A stretch of DNA of 64,000 nt from assembly GCF_009733595.1 (NCBI RefSeq), contig NZ_WOFH01000012.1:186001-250000 (forward strand), given 5' to 3'. The DNA comes from Actinomadura litoris (GTDB lineage Bacteria; Actinomycetota; Actinomycetes; Streptosporangiales; Streptosporangiaceae). The notes below the pieces were generated by a model, which was not told the DNA's origin, made no database searches, and saw nothing but the letters and a program-made list of their open reading frames with translations. The translations under genes were made by a program, and so were the position numbers. Positions 33,485-40,919 of the stretch are shown here, piece after piece (the first letter of the stretch is position 1; the number at the start of each line of letters is the position of its first letter).

Positions 33485-34711
33485 GTGAGCAAGTTTGACG
33501 AATTGGTGAGGCGGATGAAGTCCGCTATCACGGAAGCCCGCGAAGTGGCGACGAAGGCGGAGAACGCCGGACGCGACCTCACCGACGCGGAGCGCACGAA
33601 GTGCCTGGCGCTTCTCGAAGAGGCGAAGTCCCTCAAGGCGCAGGCCGACACGGAGAAGGCCGACAACGATGTCCGGTCCGGCCTGGCCGCTCTGACGGCC
33701 GAACTCAACGGCACCGCGAATGGCGTGAAGGCCGTTCCGGGGAACGCCAAGGTTCGCGCCTCCGGCGGTACGGGCGAATGGGCGAAGGCCGTCACCGACT
33801 ACAGCGAGCGATTCGGCATGAAGTCGATCCTCGCGAACGGCGCGGTTCCGGTCCAGGTCCCGATGGACCCGGAGCCCATTCCGCTGGACTCGCCGGTCCT
33901 TTCACTCCGCCAGCTCATCCCGGCGGTGGCCGACACGACCGGTGTCTGGAAGTACATCCAGCAGACTGTTCGGACCAACAACGCTTCGACGGTCGCCCAG
34001 GGCAAGAAGAAGCCCACTTCGGTCTACACGTACGACGACAAGGAAGGGCGCGCGGTCGTCATCGCGCACCTTTCAGAGTCGATCCCCCGCCAGATCTTCG
34101 ATGACGCTCCAGCCCTCCAGGGGGCGCTGGAGTCGGAAATGCGACTCGGGCTCGAACTGGCCCTTGAGAACCAGATCCTCAACGGGAACGGCTCCACGTC
34201 CGGCGTCCTGGACGACATGACCGGTATCGGGAACGCGTCGGGAACTCAGGAGCTCGCACGAGTGAGCGGCGATGACGAGTTCATCGTGACGCGGAAGGCG
34301 ATCACCCTTCTGGAGAAGAGTTCCATCAACCCAACCGGCTGGGTGATGAACGCGGACATGTGGGAGACCTTCGAACTCATCCCCGACGCGAACGAGCGAT
34401 TCATGCTCGGCAATGCGCCGGTGGACCGGGCCGCGCGTCGGCTGTGGGGCGTTCCGGTGGTCCTCTCCGAAGCGGTCGCGGACAACGTCGCCTTCCTGGC
34501 CGACTTCGCGAACGCGACCCGGCTGCACGTCCGCCAGGAAGGCGTTCTGGACTGGAGCGAGAACCACTATGCGGCCGACAAGTTCGGCGCGTCGGCTCCG
34601 GGCTCCGACTTCGAGGGGAACATGATCAAGTTCCGCTTCGAAGGCCGGTTCGGACTGGACGTCCTGCGGCCGTTCTCCATCGTGGAGGTGAACCTCACAC
34701 CCGTCGCCTAA
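33485..34711 (+). CDS. HK97-fold major capsid protein
   Basis: 408 residues from a GTG with AAGGGAAA upstream. Residues 1-100 form a charged coiled-coil delta-like region (REVATKAENAGRDLTDAERT) typical of HK97 capsid precursors. The fold-defining part follows: SVYTYDDKEGRAVVIAHLSE, LELALENQILNG, a WVMNADMWETF spine-helix segment and WGVPVVLSEAV (P-domain). No protease gene is encoded, so delta-domain removal would require a helper, or does not happen. It is isolated from any other head gene and flanked by two long stem-loops. Confidence 0.92.
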   Translation: MSKFDELVRRMKSAITEAREVATKAENAGRDLTDAERTKCLALLEEAKSLKAQADTEKADNDVRSGLAALTAELNGTANGVKAVPGNAKVRASGGTGEWAKAVTDYSERFGMKSILANGAVPVQVPMDPEPIPLDSPVLSLRQLIPAVADTTGVWKYIQQTVRTNNASTVAQGKKKPTSVYTYDDKEGRAVVIAHLSESIPRQIFDDAPALQGALESEMRLGLELALENQILNGNGSTSGVLDDMTGIGNASGTQELARVSGDDEFIVTRKAITLLEKSSINPTGWVMNADMWETFELIPDANERFMLGNAPVDRAARRLWGVPVVLSEAVADNVAFLADFANATRLHVRQEGVLDWSENHYAADKFGASAPGSDFEGNMIKFRFEGRFGLDVLRPFSIVEVNLTPVA

Positions 34712-34717
34712 ACAGAC

Positions 34718-34799
34718 TTCCGCGCTGGCGGCTGGCCTCCTTTCATGATGACTGGGGAGGCCGCAACGGGAAACGCCGTCCCCGGCCGCCAGCGCGGAA
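34718..34799. repeat. 15-bp perfect inverted repeat, 52-base loop, downstream of capsid gene
   Basis: Arms 34718-34732 and 34785-34799 are exact complements, extendable by a G-T and two G-C pairs; the loop contains a second GGCCTCC/GGAGGCC stem. It starts six bases after the capsid stop. Confidence 0.75.
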
Positions 34800-34860
34800 C
34801 TGAACGGGACTTCCCGGCTGCTGGTTAAGCCCGCCCAGCCGGGGATTCCTCCACAAAGGT

Positions 34861-34896
34861 GAGAGGCCCGACCGATTACCACCGGTCGGGCCTCTC
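34861..34896. terminator. Strong terminator ending the element's plus-strand genes
   Basis: A perfect 14-bp stem (GAGAGGCCCGACCG and its complement) with an 8-base loop, shared by the convergent cargo gene on the minus strand. Closely related to the terminator after the integrase gene. Confidence 0.8.
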
Positions 34897-34983
34897 GTGT
34901 GTTCTAAGCTGTGCTCGGCGGTCGGGGGCATATACGCCATGTCCCCGGCCGTCTCTGGCCCGTACGGGCCAGCTCCGGGCCGT

Positions 34984-35976
34984 CTAGGCGGACATCGCCG
35001 CTAGCTGTTCGCGTACCGGCCGCATAGCGGACGTTCCCGGCTTCCGTCGCTCTGCGAGTTTGACGATCTCGTCCACCCGCTGCGCGATGGACGGCTGGAA
35101 CTGGACTCGCGACTCCATTTCGCCGAGAACAGCCAGGATGTTTTCTGCCGCTCCGTCGATCTGGTTTCCCCGGATGCGGGCTTCTGCGATGGTGAGAAGG
35201 GGCTGCGCCTTCCAGAGCGAACCGGCTCCGGGGTTGGCGCGGAGCGCTTCGGTTGCGTGCGTTTCGACGGCCCGGTGCAGGTTCGCGAAACTGGAGAGGG
35301 ACCGGGCGACGGTCATGTGAGCCTGATTGGAGGTCCAGCCGTCCGTAACGGGCGACTGCGGCGGGGTGGTCTCCGCCAATTCGATGGATTTTGCTCCGGC
35401 ACGCTGGGCCTTCTCGGCGTGACCGGCGAGAGCGACAGCCCGCGCGAACATCGCCTGTGCCATTCCCTCTCGCTCCGGCGTATTGGCGTACTTGATCGCG
35501 AGTTTGGCGTCTGTGATGAGGTGGCGCGGCTCGACGTCGAAATACATCCCCGCGTTCGCGGACTTGCTGTGTGCGAGTGAGATGAGATTCGGGTCTCCGG
35601 CGAGACGCGCGTACGTGTGGGCCTGCGTAAGCCAGGCTGCGGCGCTCGACTGGTCGAGGAGCGTTACCGCGTTGACCGACCCGAGAATTGCGGTCCACGC
35701 CCGGAGGTCGAAGACGTTGACGTTTGCGGTCCGCTGGAACTGGTTGAGATTCGCCCAAAGGGCGAGAAGGGCGGGCTGGTTCTGGATGGCGGGTTGGATA
35801 AGGAGGTGCGCGCGGACGGCTGCGATTTCGTGCGCGAAGCGGTCGCGTTCGTCGTCGGTGCTCCCCTGCTCTTCGGGGAGGCGGACGTACGGGGCTGCGG
35901 CCCCGAGGAACGGCCCGGCGGCGGTGAGTCCCGCCACCGCCAGAACCTTCCTGAGGACGGCTCTCCGATCTTCCAT
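34984..35976 (-). CDS. TPR-like cargo protein with N-terminal RRAVLRK/hydrophobic segment
   Basis: 330 residues, the only minus-strand gene of the element. The N-terminus (MEDRRAVLRKVLAVAGLTAA, then GPFLGAAAP) looks like a twin-arginine-type leader, but the same segment occurs inside actinobacterial XRE regulators just before their TPR part; no HTH is present here. The rest is a helical repeat domain (AAWLTQAHTYARLAGDPNL, GHAEKAQRAGAKSIELAE, RAVETHATEALRANPGAG). It could be a truncated regulator or a sensor. Upstream in-frame starts exist back to 36126. Being outside the replication/packaging module, it is probably accessory cargo. Confidence 0.65.
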   Translation of the reverse strand: MEDRRAVLRKVLAVAGLTAAGPFLGAAAPYVRLPEEQGSTDDERDRFAHEIAAVRAHLLIQPAIQNQPALLALWANLNQFQRTANVNVFDLRAWTAILGSVNAVTLLDQSSAAAWLTQAHTYARLAGDPNLISLAHSKSANAGMYFDVEPRHLITDAKLAIKYANTPEREGMAQAMFARAVALAGHAEKAQRAGAKSIELAETTPPQSPVTDGWTSNQAHMTVARSLSSFANLHRAVETHATEALRANPGAGSLWKAQPLLTIAEARIRGNQIDGAAENILAVLGEMESRVQFQPSIAQRVDEIVKLAERRKPGTSAMRPVREQLAAMSA

Positions 35977-36340
35977 ACTTCCAGGGTCGTCACTACGCGG
36001 GAAGATGTCCAATTGCTGACCCTCTCTCCGGTCTGCCCCCGAACGACACGTTGTCGCTACCGAGTGTAATTCGGCGCTTACAGTCCGGCTAGATCCCGGC
36101 CGATTCCCGCCGTTCTTTGGCCTCAACGTACGCCCGGCTGGTAGCGGAGGAGGGACGTTCCGCAGATCCCTAGGCCGTTTGCCCTGGTCGGTGTTGGTAT
36201 GCGCGCGGTCAGGCTGTCGGAGGCCCCACCTTCGCCCAGGAGGCCGGAGCGCTGGGGGTAACCAAGATCTATCGTCCGTGGGAGCGCCGAGAGAGCGCGA
36301 AGGCCCGGCTGCGAAGATCGCAACTGGGCCTCTACCTGGG
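35977..36340. other. Right end of the element, no gene
   Basis: 364 bases between the cargo gene start and the tRNA. A short plus-strand frame (IYRPWERRESAKARLRRSQL) runs into the tRNA, as often happens at att sites, but it has no start with ribosome site. The promoter of the cargo gene and integrase arm sites are expected here; I could not identify them. Confidence 0.4.
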
Positions 36341-36382
36341 CGCCTCCGGCAGGATTCGAACCTGCGACACCCGCTTTAGGAG
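36339..36382 (-). other. attR within tRNA-Arg
   Basis: The right-hand copy of the 44-bp repeat (see 26642-26685). The intact tRNA is rebuilt on this side, so the element lies 3' of the tRNA gene. Confidence 0.9.
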
Positions 36383-36413
36383 AGCGGTGCTCTATCCCCT
36401 GAGCTACGGAGGC
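36341..36413 (-). tRNA. tRNA-Arg (anticodon CCT)
   Basis: 73 bases on the minus strand. The 7-bp acceptor stem GCCTCCG/CGGAGGC, a D arm, an anticodon stem CCGCT/AGCGG with loop CTCCTAA (anticodon CCT, reading AGG), and a T arm GCAGG-TTCGAAT-CCTGC are all present. CCA is not encoded. It is the integration site of the satellite element. Confidence 0.95.
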
Positions 36414-36548
36414 GTGTCGTCGCTCGCGGCTAGAGCGTAGCGGACGGCACCTACAGGGTAGGGGACGGGGCGAGTCGTGCGCTCGTCCTTATGGTGACCG
36501 CTCTGACCTCTAGGCTCCGTGGGGCCGCTGTGGGTACGCTTCGGTGCC

Positions 36549-36998
36549 GTGACGGGTCGGCATCGTGAGCAGCCGAGTGACAAGGGCTCCGACGAGGCGG
36601 AAGGCGTGCCTCGCGGGCGGCGGGTCGCGGTGATCGCCGCGGCGTTCGCCGTCCCCGTCCTGCTCGCCACCGTGATCGCTTTCGGGCTGCGGGACGAGCC
36701 GGCGGCCGAGCGGCCCGAGGGCGCCGCGACGTCGTTGCCGGTGGCGCCCGTCGCGCCGAGGACCGAGCCCACCTACGGGCAGTATGTGGTGCCGAAACCG
36801 CAGCCCCAGGCGGAGACGCGCGCGCCGAACCGTCCGCCCGTGCCCGTGGCGACACCGCGCAGGAAGGTGACGCCCAAGCCGTCGCGCACGACGCGATCGC
36901 CGCGTCCGACCCGCCTGCGGCCTCCCTGCCCGAACGGGTGGGGCAGCGTGCCGTGGTGGCGTGAGTGGTGCCGTCAGCATGGTTACCGCACTCGCTGA
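36549..36998 (+). CDS. Membrane-anchored proline-rich hypothetical protein
   Basis: 149 residues from a GTG. A cytoplasmic charged N-terminus (MTGRHREQPSDKGSDEAEG) is followed by a single membrane helix at about 29-51 (VAVIAAAFAVPVLLATVIAF) and a Pro/Thr/Arg-rich extracytoplasmic tail ending in WGSVPWWREWCRQHGY. No enzyme motif. It precedes a cell-wall hydrolase gene by 82 bases, so a wall-associated role is plausible. Start choice is uncertain because the frame is open upstream. Confidence 0.6.
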   Translation: MTGRHREQPSDKGSDEAEGVPRGRRVAVIAAAFAVPVLLATVIAFGLRDEPAAERPEGAATSLPVAPVAPRTEPTYGQYVVPKPQPQAETRAPNRPPVPVATPRRKVTPKPSRTTRSPRPTRLRPPCPNGWGSVPWWREWCRQHGYRTR

Positions 36999-37080
36999 GC
37001 CGGTTACAGCCTGGTCACAGGTGAACCTGTAGTAGCGTTCTGCCGCTGTTCCGTATTCGGGCATCAGGAGGAAAACCACC

Positions 37081-38115
37081 GTGCCTAACCCCCGGTCGGC
37101 GGCGTTGATCGCGGTCTTCCTGGTGACGGCCGTGTTCGCTCCGCAGGACGTCGGCAGGGCGGCCGACGGGCCGGACGACTCGGTCGAGGCGCTGCGCCGG
37201 CAGGCGTCGAAGGCCCGCTCCGAACTGGAGAAGGCGACGACGGAGATGGAGGGGCGCCAGAAGGAGTTGGCGTCCTCCCAGGTGAAGCTGCGCGGCACGC
37301 TGAAGGACCTGGCGGGGGCCGAGGCCGAGCTGAACCGGATCCGGCAGCCGCTGGCACGGCTGGCGAACACGTCCTACCAGCAGAGCGGCGCCGTCGGGTC
37401 GATGGCGATCTTCGGCGGCGGGTCTCCCGACTCGGCGCTGCGCTCGACGGCGGACGTGACGCTGCTCGCCAAGTCGCAGCAGGCCCTTGTGGACCGTGCC
37501 GATGAGCTGCAGCGGCGCCGCAGGGAACTCGCGTCCACCGCGCAGGACCTCCAGTCGCGCAACGCGATCGCGCAGACCCGCGTCCAGCAGCAGATCGACG
37601 GCCTCAAGGACAAGTCGGCGCGGCTCACCAAGCAGCTCAACGTCATGCTGAACAAGCTGAGCCCGGCGAAGCGGCTGGAACTCGGATGCGACAAGCGGCT
37701 GGCCGGTGACGCGAAGAAGTTCCCGAACGGGCTGATCCCGGCGAAGTATCTGTGTCCGCTGCCGCAGAAGGGCAAGGAACTGCGCGCGGACGCGGCGCTC
37801 GCCTTTTACAAACTGAACGCCGCGTACAAGCGCCGCTTCGGCCGTGACATGTGCGTGACCGACTCCTACCGGAGTCTTTCCGAGCAGCATCGGGTGTATG
37901 CGGAACGTCCCGGATTCGCAGCCGTCCCCGGGACGAGCAATCACGGCAAGGGCCAGGCCCTCGACCTGTGCGGCGGGGTGCAGAACTCGGGTTCCGTCCA
38001 GTTCAACTGGATGGAGGCCAACGCCAAGACCTACGGGTGGCTGCATCCCGCGTGGGCCTACAGCAACCCGTTCGAGCCGTGGCACTGGGAGTACGGCACC
38101 GAGGACGACCAGTAG
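37081..38115 (+). CDS. Secreted VanY-type D-alanyl-D-alanine carboxypeptidase-like protein with coiled coil
   Basis: 344 residues. A signal peptide (about 1-28, ending AGRAADG) is followed by a long coiled coil (about 30-200; EALRRQASKARSELEKATTE) and a C-terminal LAS-type metallopeptidase domain with SNHGKGQALDLC (His and Asp zinc ligands) and EPWHWEY (His). This arrangement is common in actinobacteria: the coiled coil likely positions or gates the peptidoglycan hydrolase. The GTG start has AGGAGG upstream. Its stop is only one base from the convergent mscL stop. Confidence 0.88.
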   Translation: MPNPRSAALIAVFLVTAVFAPQDVGRAADGPDDSVEALRRQASKARSELEKATTEMEGRQKELASSQVKLRGTLKDLAGAEAELNRIRQPLARLANTSYQQSGAVGSMAIFGGGSPDSALRSTADVTLLAKSQQALVDRADELQRRRRELASTAQDLQSRNAIAQTRVQQQIDGLKDKSARLTKQLNVMLNKLSPAKRLELGCDKRLAGDAKKFPNGLIPAKYLCPLPQKGKELRADAALAFYKLNAAYKRRFGRDMCVTDSYRSLSEQHRVYAERPGFAAVPGTSNHGKGQALDLCGGVQNSGSVQFNWMEANAKTYGWLHPAWAYSNPFEPWHWEYGTEDDQ

Positions 38116-38116
38116 G

Positions 38117-38530
38117 TCAGGCCGGCACCTCGGCGGCCGGCGCGATCTCCGAGGTGCAGTACCTGCAACGCACCGCCTTGACCGGGATGTCGCTCAGGCA
38201 CTGCGGGCACTCCCGCTCGGTGGCCTCCTTGCCCCGGTCCATGCGCTCGATCAGCTTGGCGGTCGGCAGGACGACCAGGAAGTACACGATCGCCGCCGTG
38301 ATCACGAACGCGATCGCGGACGTGACGAAGATGCCGTAGGGGAACCTCGTCCCGTCGATCGTCACGGCGAGCCGCGTGTAGTCGGGCTTGCCGCCGAGCA
38401 GCGCGATCAACGGCGTGATGAAGGAGTTCGCGAAGTCCTTCACCAGGCCCGCGAACGCCGCCCCGACGACGAACGCGACCGCGAGGTCAATGAGGTTGCC
38501 GCGAAACAGGAACTTCTTGAAACCGCTCAT
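38117..38530 (-). CDS. mscL: Large-conductance mechanosensitive channel with C-terminal zinc ribbon
   Basis: 137 residues. MSGFKKFLFRGNLIDLAVAF and VVGAAFAGLVKDF form TM1 with the conserved pore residues, and FVTSAIAFVITAAIVYFLVV forms TM2. The C-terminus after 105 carries CPQC and CRYC, a four-cysteine zinc-ribbon replacing the usual charged helical bundle. The channel opens under membrane tension to release solutes. The start is set at MSGF (38530) with GGAAGG before it. A perfect 10-bp hairpin lies in the leader. Confidence 0.93.
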   Translation of the reverse strand: MSGFKKFLFRGNLIDLAVAFVVGAAFAGLVKDFANSFITPLIALLGGKPDYTRLAVTIDGTRFPYGIFVTSAIAFVITAAIVYFLVVLPTAKLIERMDRGKEATERECPQCLSDIPVKAVRCRYCTSEIAPAAEVPA

Positions 38531-38552
38531 AGTGCCTTCCATGAATTGCGAC

Positions 38553-38576
38553 CGCCTCCCGGTTCCCCGGGAGGCG
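38553..38576. promoter_or_regulatory. Perfect 10-bp hairpin upstream of mscL
   Basis: CGCCTCCCGG, loop TTCC, and the exact complement. It lies 23 bases before the mscL start, in the leader RNA or promoter. It could be a regulatory leader hairpin or a terminator of antisense transcription. Confidence 0.5.
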
Positions 38577-39248
38577 CTGTACTAGCCGGTTTGTGTGTCC
38601 GCTTCTTCGAGCCCCTTGCCGCCTGCCGGCCGCCTCCGTGACACGGCTCACGGGACCGGCCACATCCCCCGCGGTGCTCTCGGACAGCCGCCGCTCGGCA
38701 ATTCTCCGGCCGACGAGCGCTCTCTGAGCCCCGAACATCCACCGATTTGAGAGCCGCATTGCGCTACCTGTCGGTGTCGCCCCCCGGCAGGACCGTCGTC
38801 CTGGTGGTCCTGCGAACGGGTTCAGCGGATGCCGTCCTGCCTGCCGCCGACCGCCGGTGCCAGAGCGCGGTCCGCTGTGCCACGGCGTTGAGGCATGGCG
38901 GAGATCGTCATGTTGGAGTTGTGGTGGGCGGGAGCGTCCGGGGGGCTGCCGAGGTGCGGGGAACGAGCGCCGCTGGGTGCGGAGCATCAGATCACCGGAC
39001 GTCGCCACCGGCCGCTGCCGAGTGGGTTCTGCTGATCAGAAGCCATGTGGCGACACTCCTGGCCCGGGATGCGGACGAGATGAACCCGAACGGCCACGGA
39101 TGGTAATGAACAGTTCTACTGTTTGCCAAGTCGGCGGGGGCGATGTGGATCCGGCTCGCGCCTCCGGCCCCGATGAGCGATCTTCGACGCCGAGCCTCAC
39201 ACGCCCTGTTCGGGCGCTCGTCGCCCACCGCGTGGTGCGGGGACCAGG
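38577..39248. other. Long intergenic region without a convincing gene
   Basis: About 670 bases. Several overlapping frames exist on both strands but none has a good ribosome site or codon bias. An isolated perfect palindrome AACAGT-TCT-ACTGTT is at 39109-39123. The region may contain a decayed gene. Confidence 0.45.
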
Positions 39249-39746
39249 TCAGGGGGCTGGGGGCGTCCGCTGCGTGTGGTGGTCCAGCAGCCGCCTGAGC
39301 ATTCCCACGAACTGGTCGCGTTCTTCGGGGAGCAGTGGGGCGAGCAGCTCTTCGTGGAGGTCGTCCAGGACGTCGTCGAGGCGGCGCAGGTGCCGGCGGC
39401 CCTGCTCGGTGATCGTGATGACGTTGCGGCGGCGGTCGCCGGGATCGGGCGTCCGCTCGACGTCGCCGCGCTCCGCCAACTCGTTGAGGACGCCGACCAT
39501 GTCGCTGCGGTAGATGCCGGTGTTCCGGCTCAGCGTCGCCTGGCTGCCCGGGCCGTACTCCTGCAACGAGGCGAGCACGGCGTAGTGCCACTTGCGGGCG
39601 TCGACCCGGGCGAGCCCGTCGGTGATCAGGCGGTCCGACCGCACGGACATCTGTGAGAGCAGGCGACTGGCCCGTCGCCGCAGCCGCTCCGGCGCCTCGA
39701 TCGCGCCGTCGGCGGGCATGTCCGCGGCTTCGGCTCTGCTCGGCAT
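39249..39746 (-). CDS. MarR family transcriptional regulator
   Basis: 165 residues. The winged HTH (ASLQEYGPGSQATLSRNTGI, YRSDMVGVLNELAERGDVER, then PDPGDRRRNVITITEQGRR) is a typical MarR domain. It is divergent from a second MarR-like gene at 39839. Two matching palindromes lie between them (39768 and 39809), which suggests that it represses both directions and responds to a small phenolic-type ligand, as is general in the family. Confidence 0.9.
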   Translation of the reverse strand: MPSRAEAADMPADGAIEAPERLRRRASRLLSQMSVRSDRLITDGLARVDARKWHYAVLASLQEYGPGSQATLSRNTGIYRSDMVGVLNELAERGDVERTPDPGDRRRNVITITEQGRRHLRRLDDVLDDLHEELLAPLLPEERDQFVGMLRRLLDHHTQRTPPAP

Positions 39747-39767
39747 GAGGCAGATCCTACCCCGTTG

Positions 39768-39784
39768 CGTTAGTCGGACTAACG
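39768..39784. promoter_or_regulatory. MarR operator O1
   Basis: Perfect inverted repeat CGTTAGT-CGG-ACTAACG, 21 bases upstream of the minus-strand marR start. Confidence 0.7.
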
Positions 39785-39808
39785 ATGTAGCTTCGTTCGT
39801 GGCACAAA

Positions 39809-39825
39809 CGTTAGTCATATAAACG
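39809..39825. promoter_or_regulatory. MarR operator O2
   Basis: CGTTAGT-CAT-ATAAACG: left half identical to O1, right half partly conserved, same spacing. It lies 13 bases before the GTG of the second MarR-like gene, covering its ribosome-site and promoter region. Confidence 0.6.
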
Positions 39826-39838
39826 ATTGGGAGGCGTC

Positions 39839-40279
39839 GTGGCCACCGCAGACCAGACCTTCGGCACCGCGCTCATCGGTCAGACCGAGAAGGCGTTGAA
39901 CGCGATCCTGGACCGGCAGCTCGCAGGGACCGGCATCACCGAGCATCAGTGGGTGACCCTCACGCTGGCCGTGGTCGGCGGCGGAGTCGTCGACCGGGCC
40001 GAATTCATCCGCCGGGTGAGCGGTGCCATCCATGTCGGTGAGGCGTCGGTGGACGAACGCGTCACCGAGCTGACCGGCGCGGGACTCCTCCAGGCCGACG
40101 ACGATGGCCGCGTCCAGGTCACCGACGAAGGGCGGGAGCGCTGGACGCGGGTCCGCGCCGCGATCGGCCCGATCACCCAAACCCTGTGGGGCGACCTGCC
40201 GGAGGAGGACCTGGCCGTCGCCGGACGCGTCCTGAACATCGTCCTGGACAGGGCGAACACGGTGCTGGCAGCCCCCTGA
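39839..40279 (+). CDS. MarR-like winged-helix regulator
   Basis: 146 residues from a GTG preceded by GGAGG. The N-terminal helices (ALNAILDRQLAGTGITEHQW), the recognition region (GEASVDERVTELTGAGLLQA) and the wing (DDDGRVQVTDEGRERW) follow the MarR layout, although less canonical than the divergent gene. First of three plus-strand genes with a SnoaL-like and an isochorismatase-like protein, so it may regulate that small operon. Confidence 0.8.
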   Translation: MATADQTFGTALIGQTEKALNAILDRQLAGTGITEHQWVTLTLAVVGGGVVDRAEFIRRVSGAIHVGEASVDERVTELTGAGLLQADDDGRVQVTDEGRERWTRVRAAIGPITQTLWGDLPEEDLAVAGRVLNIVLDRANTVLAAP

Positions 40280-40337
40280 GACTCCGCACCCAACAGGACG
40301 GCACATCGCCCCAGCCCGGACAAAGAAGGAAGACGCC

Positions 40338-40766
40338 ATGCCCACGGACACTCGGATCGCCGACCGCATCGAGATCGGCGACCTGGTCGCCCGCTTCGCG
40401 CTCCTGCTCGACGAGAAGCGGTGGGAGGACGCGTCCACGGTTTTCGCCGAAGACGTGACGGTGCACTCGCCGCGCGGCGGCGAACTCCGCGGCATCGACA
40501 AGGTCGTCGACTTCATGCGGCGGAGTGAGGTCGAGGGGGAGCACACCCAGCACACGACCACCGACCTGCTGGTGGACGTCGGCGGCGACCAGGCGACCGC
40601 GTCGGCGAACTCGACCGTGTACTTCTACCGCGACGGCCAGGCACCCCACTTCACCGGCGGGCTTCGCCAGCATTTCACCGTGGCCCGGACGCCGGGAGGC
40701 TGGCGCCTCCGCGAGGTACGGATCACCCCGGCATGGAGCCGCGACAGCACACGATCGGAAACCTGA
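40338..40766 (+). CDS. SnoaL-like / NTF2-fold protein
   Basis: 142 residues: IADRIEIGDLVARFALLLDE, KRWEDASTVFAEDVTVHSPR and GGLRQHFTVARTPGGWRLRE are the pattern of SnoaL_4-type polyketide-cyclase-like proteins. Catalysis cannot be inferred. AAGAAGGAAG precedes the ATG. It lies 58 bases after the MarR-like gene on the same strand. Confidence 0.85.
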   Translation: MPTDTRIADRIEIGDLVARFALLLDEKRWEDASTVFAEDVTVHSPRGGELRGIDKVVDFMRRSEVEGEHTQHTTTDLLVDVGGDQATASANSTVYFYRDGQAPHFTGGLRQHFTVARTPGGWRLREVRITPAWSRDSTRSET

Positions 40767-40919
40767 TCGCGGGGCCGATCAGGTCGGGGGAGCGCCGGGT
40801 CTTCGGGTGGGGCGGCCACCGGCACTCCTCGCGCTGCCGACCCGCGGCGCCTTCCATGCTGATCACCGTCCGGGAGGGTGCGACGCTACGGAAGTGCGTC
40901 AATCTCCGATGGAGGGTCG

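Larger units (their letters stand above)
26642..36382. mobile_element. Phage-satellite-like integrated element, about 9.7 kb, in tRNA-Arg(CCT)
   Basis: The element is bounded by the 44-bp direct repeats and is visibly less G/C-rich than flanking host DNA. Order on the plus strand: tyrosine integrase, excisionase, small protein, TOPRIM primase-type protein, SF3 helicase, iteron-like region, small protein, P27 small terminase, two small proteins, HK97-fold major capsid protein; then one minus-strand cargo gene. No portal, large terminase, protease, scaffold or tail gene is present. The size and content match mycobacterial phiRv1/phiRv2-type elements as I recall them and the idea of a satellite that depends on a helper phage. 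Confidence 0.85.
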
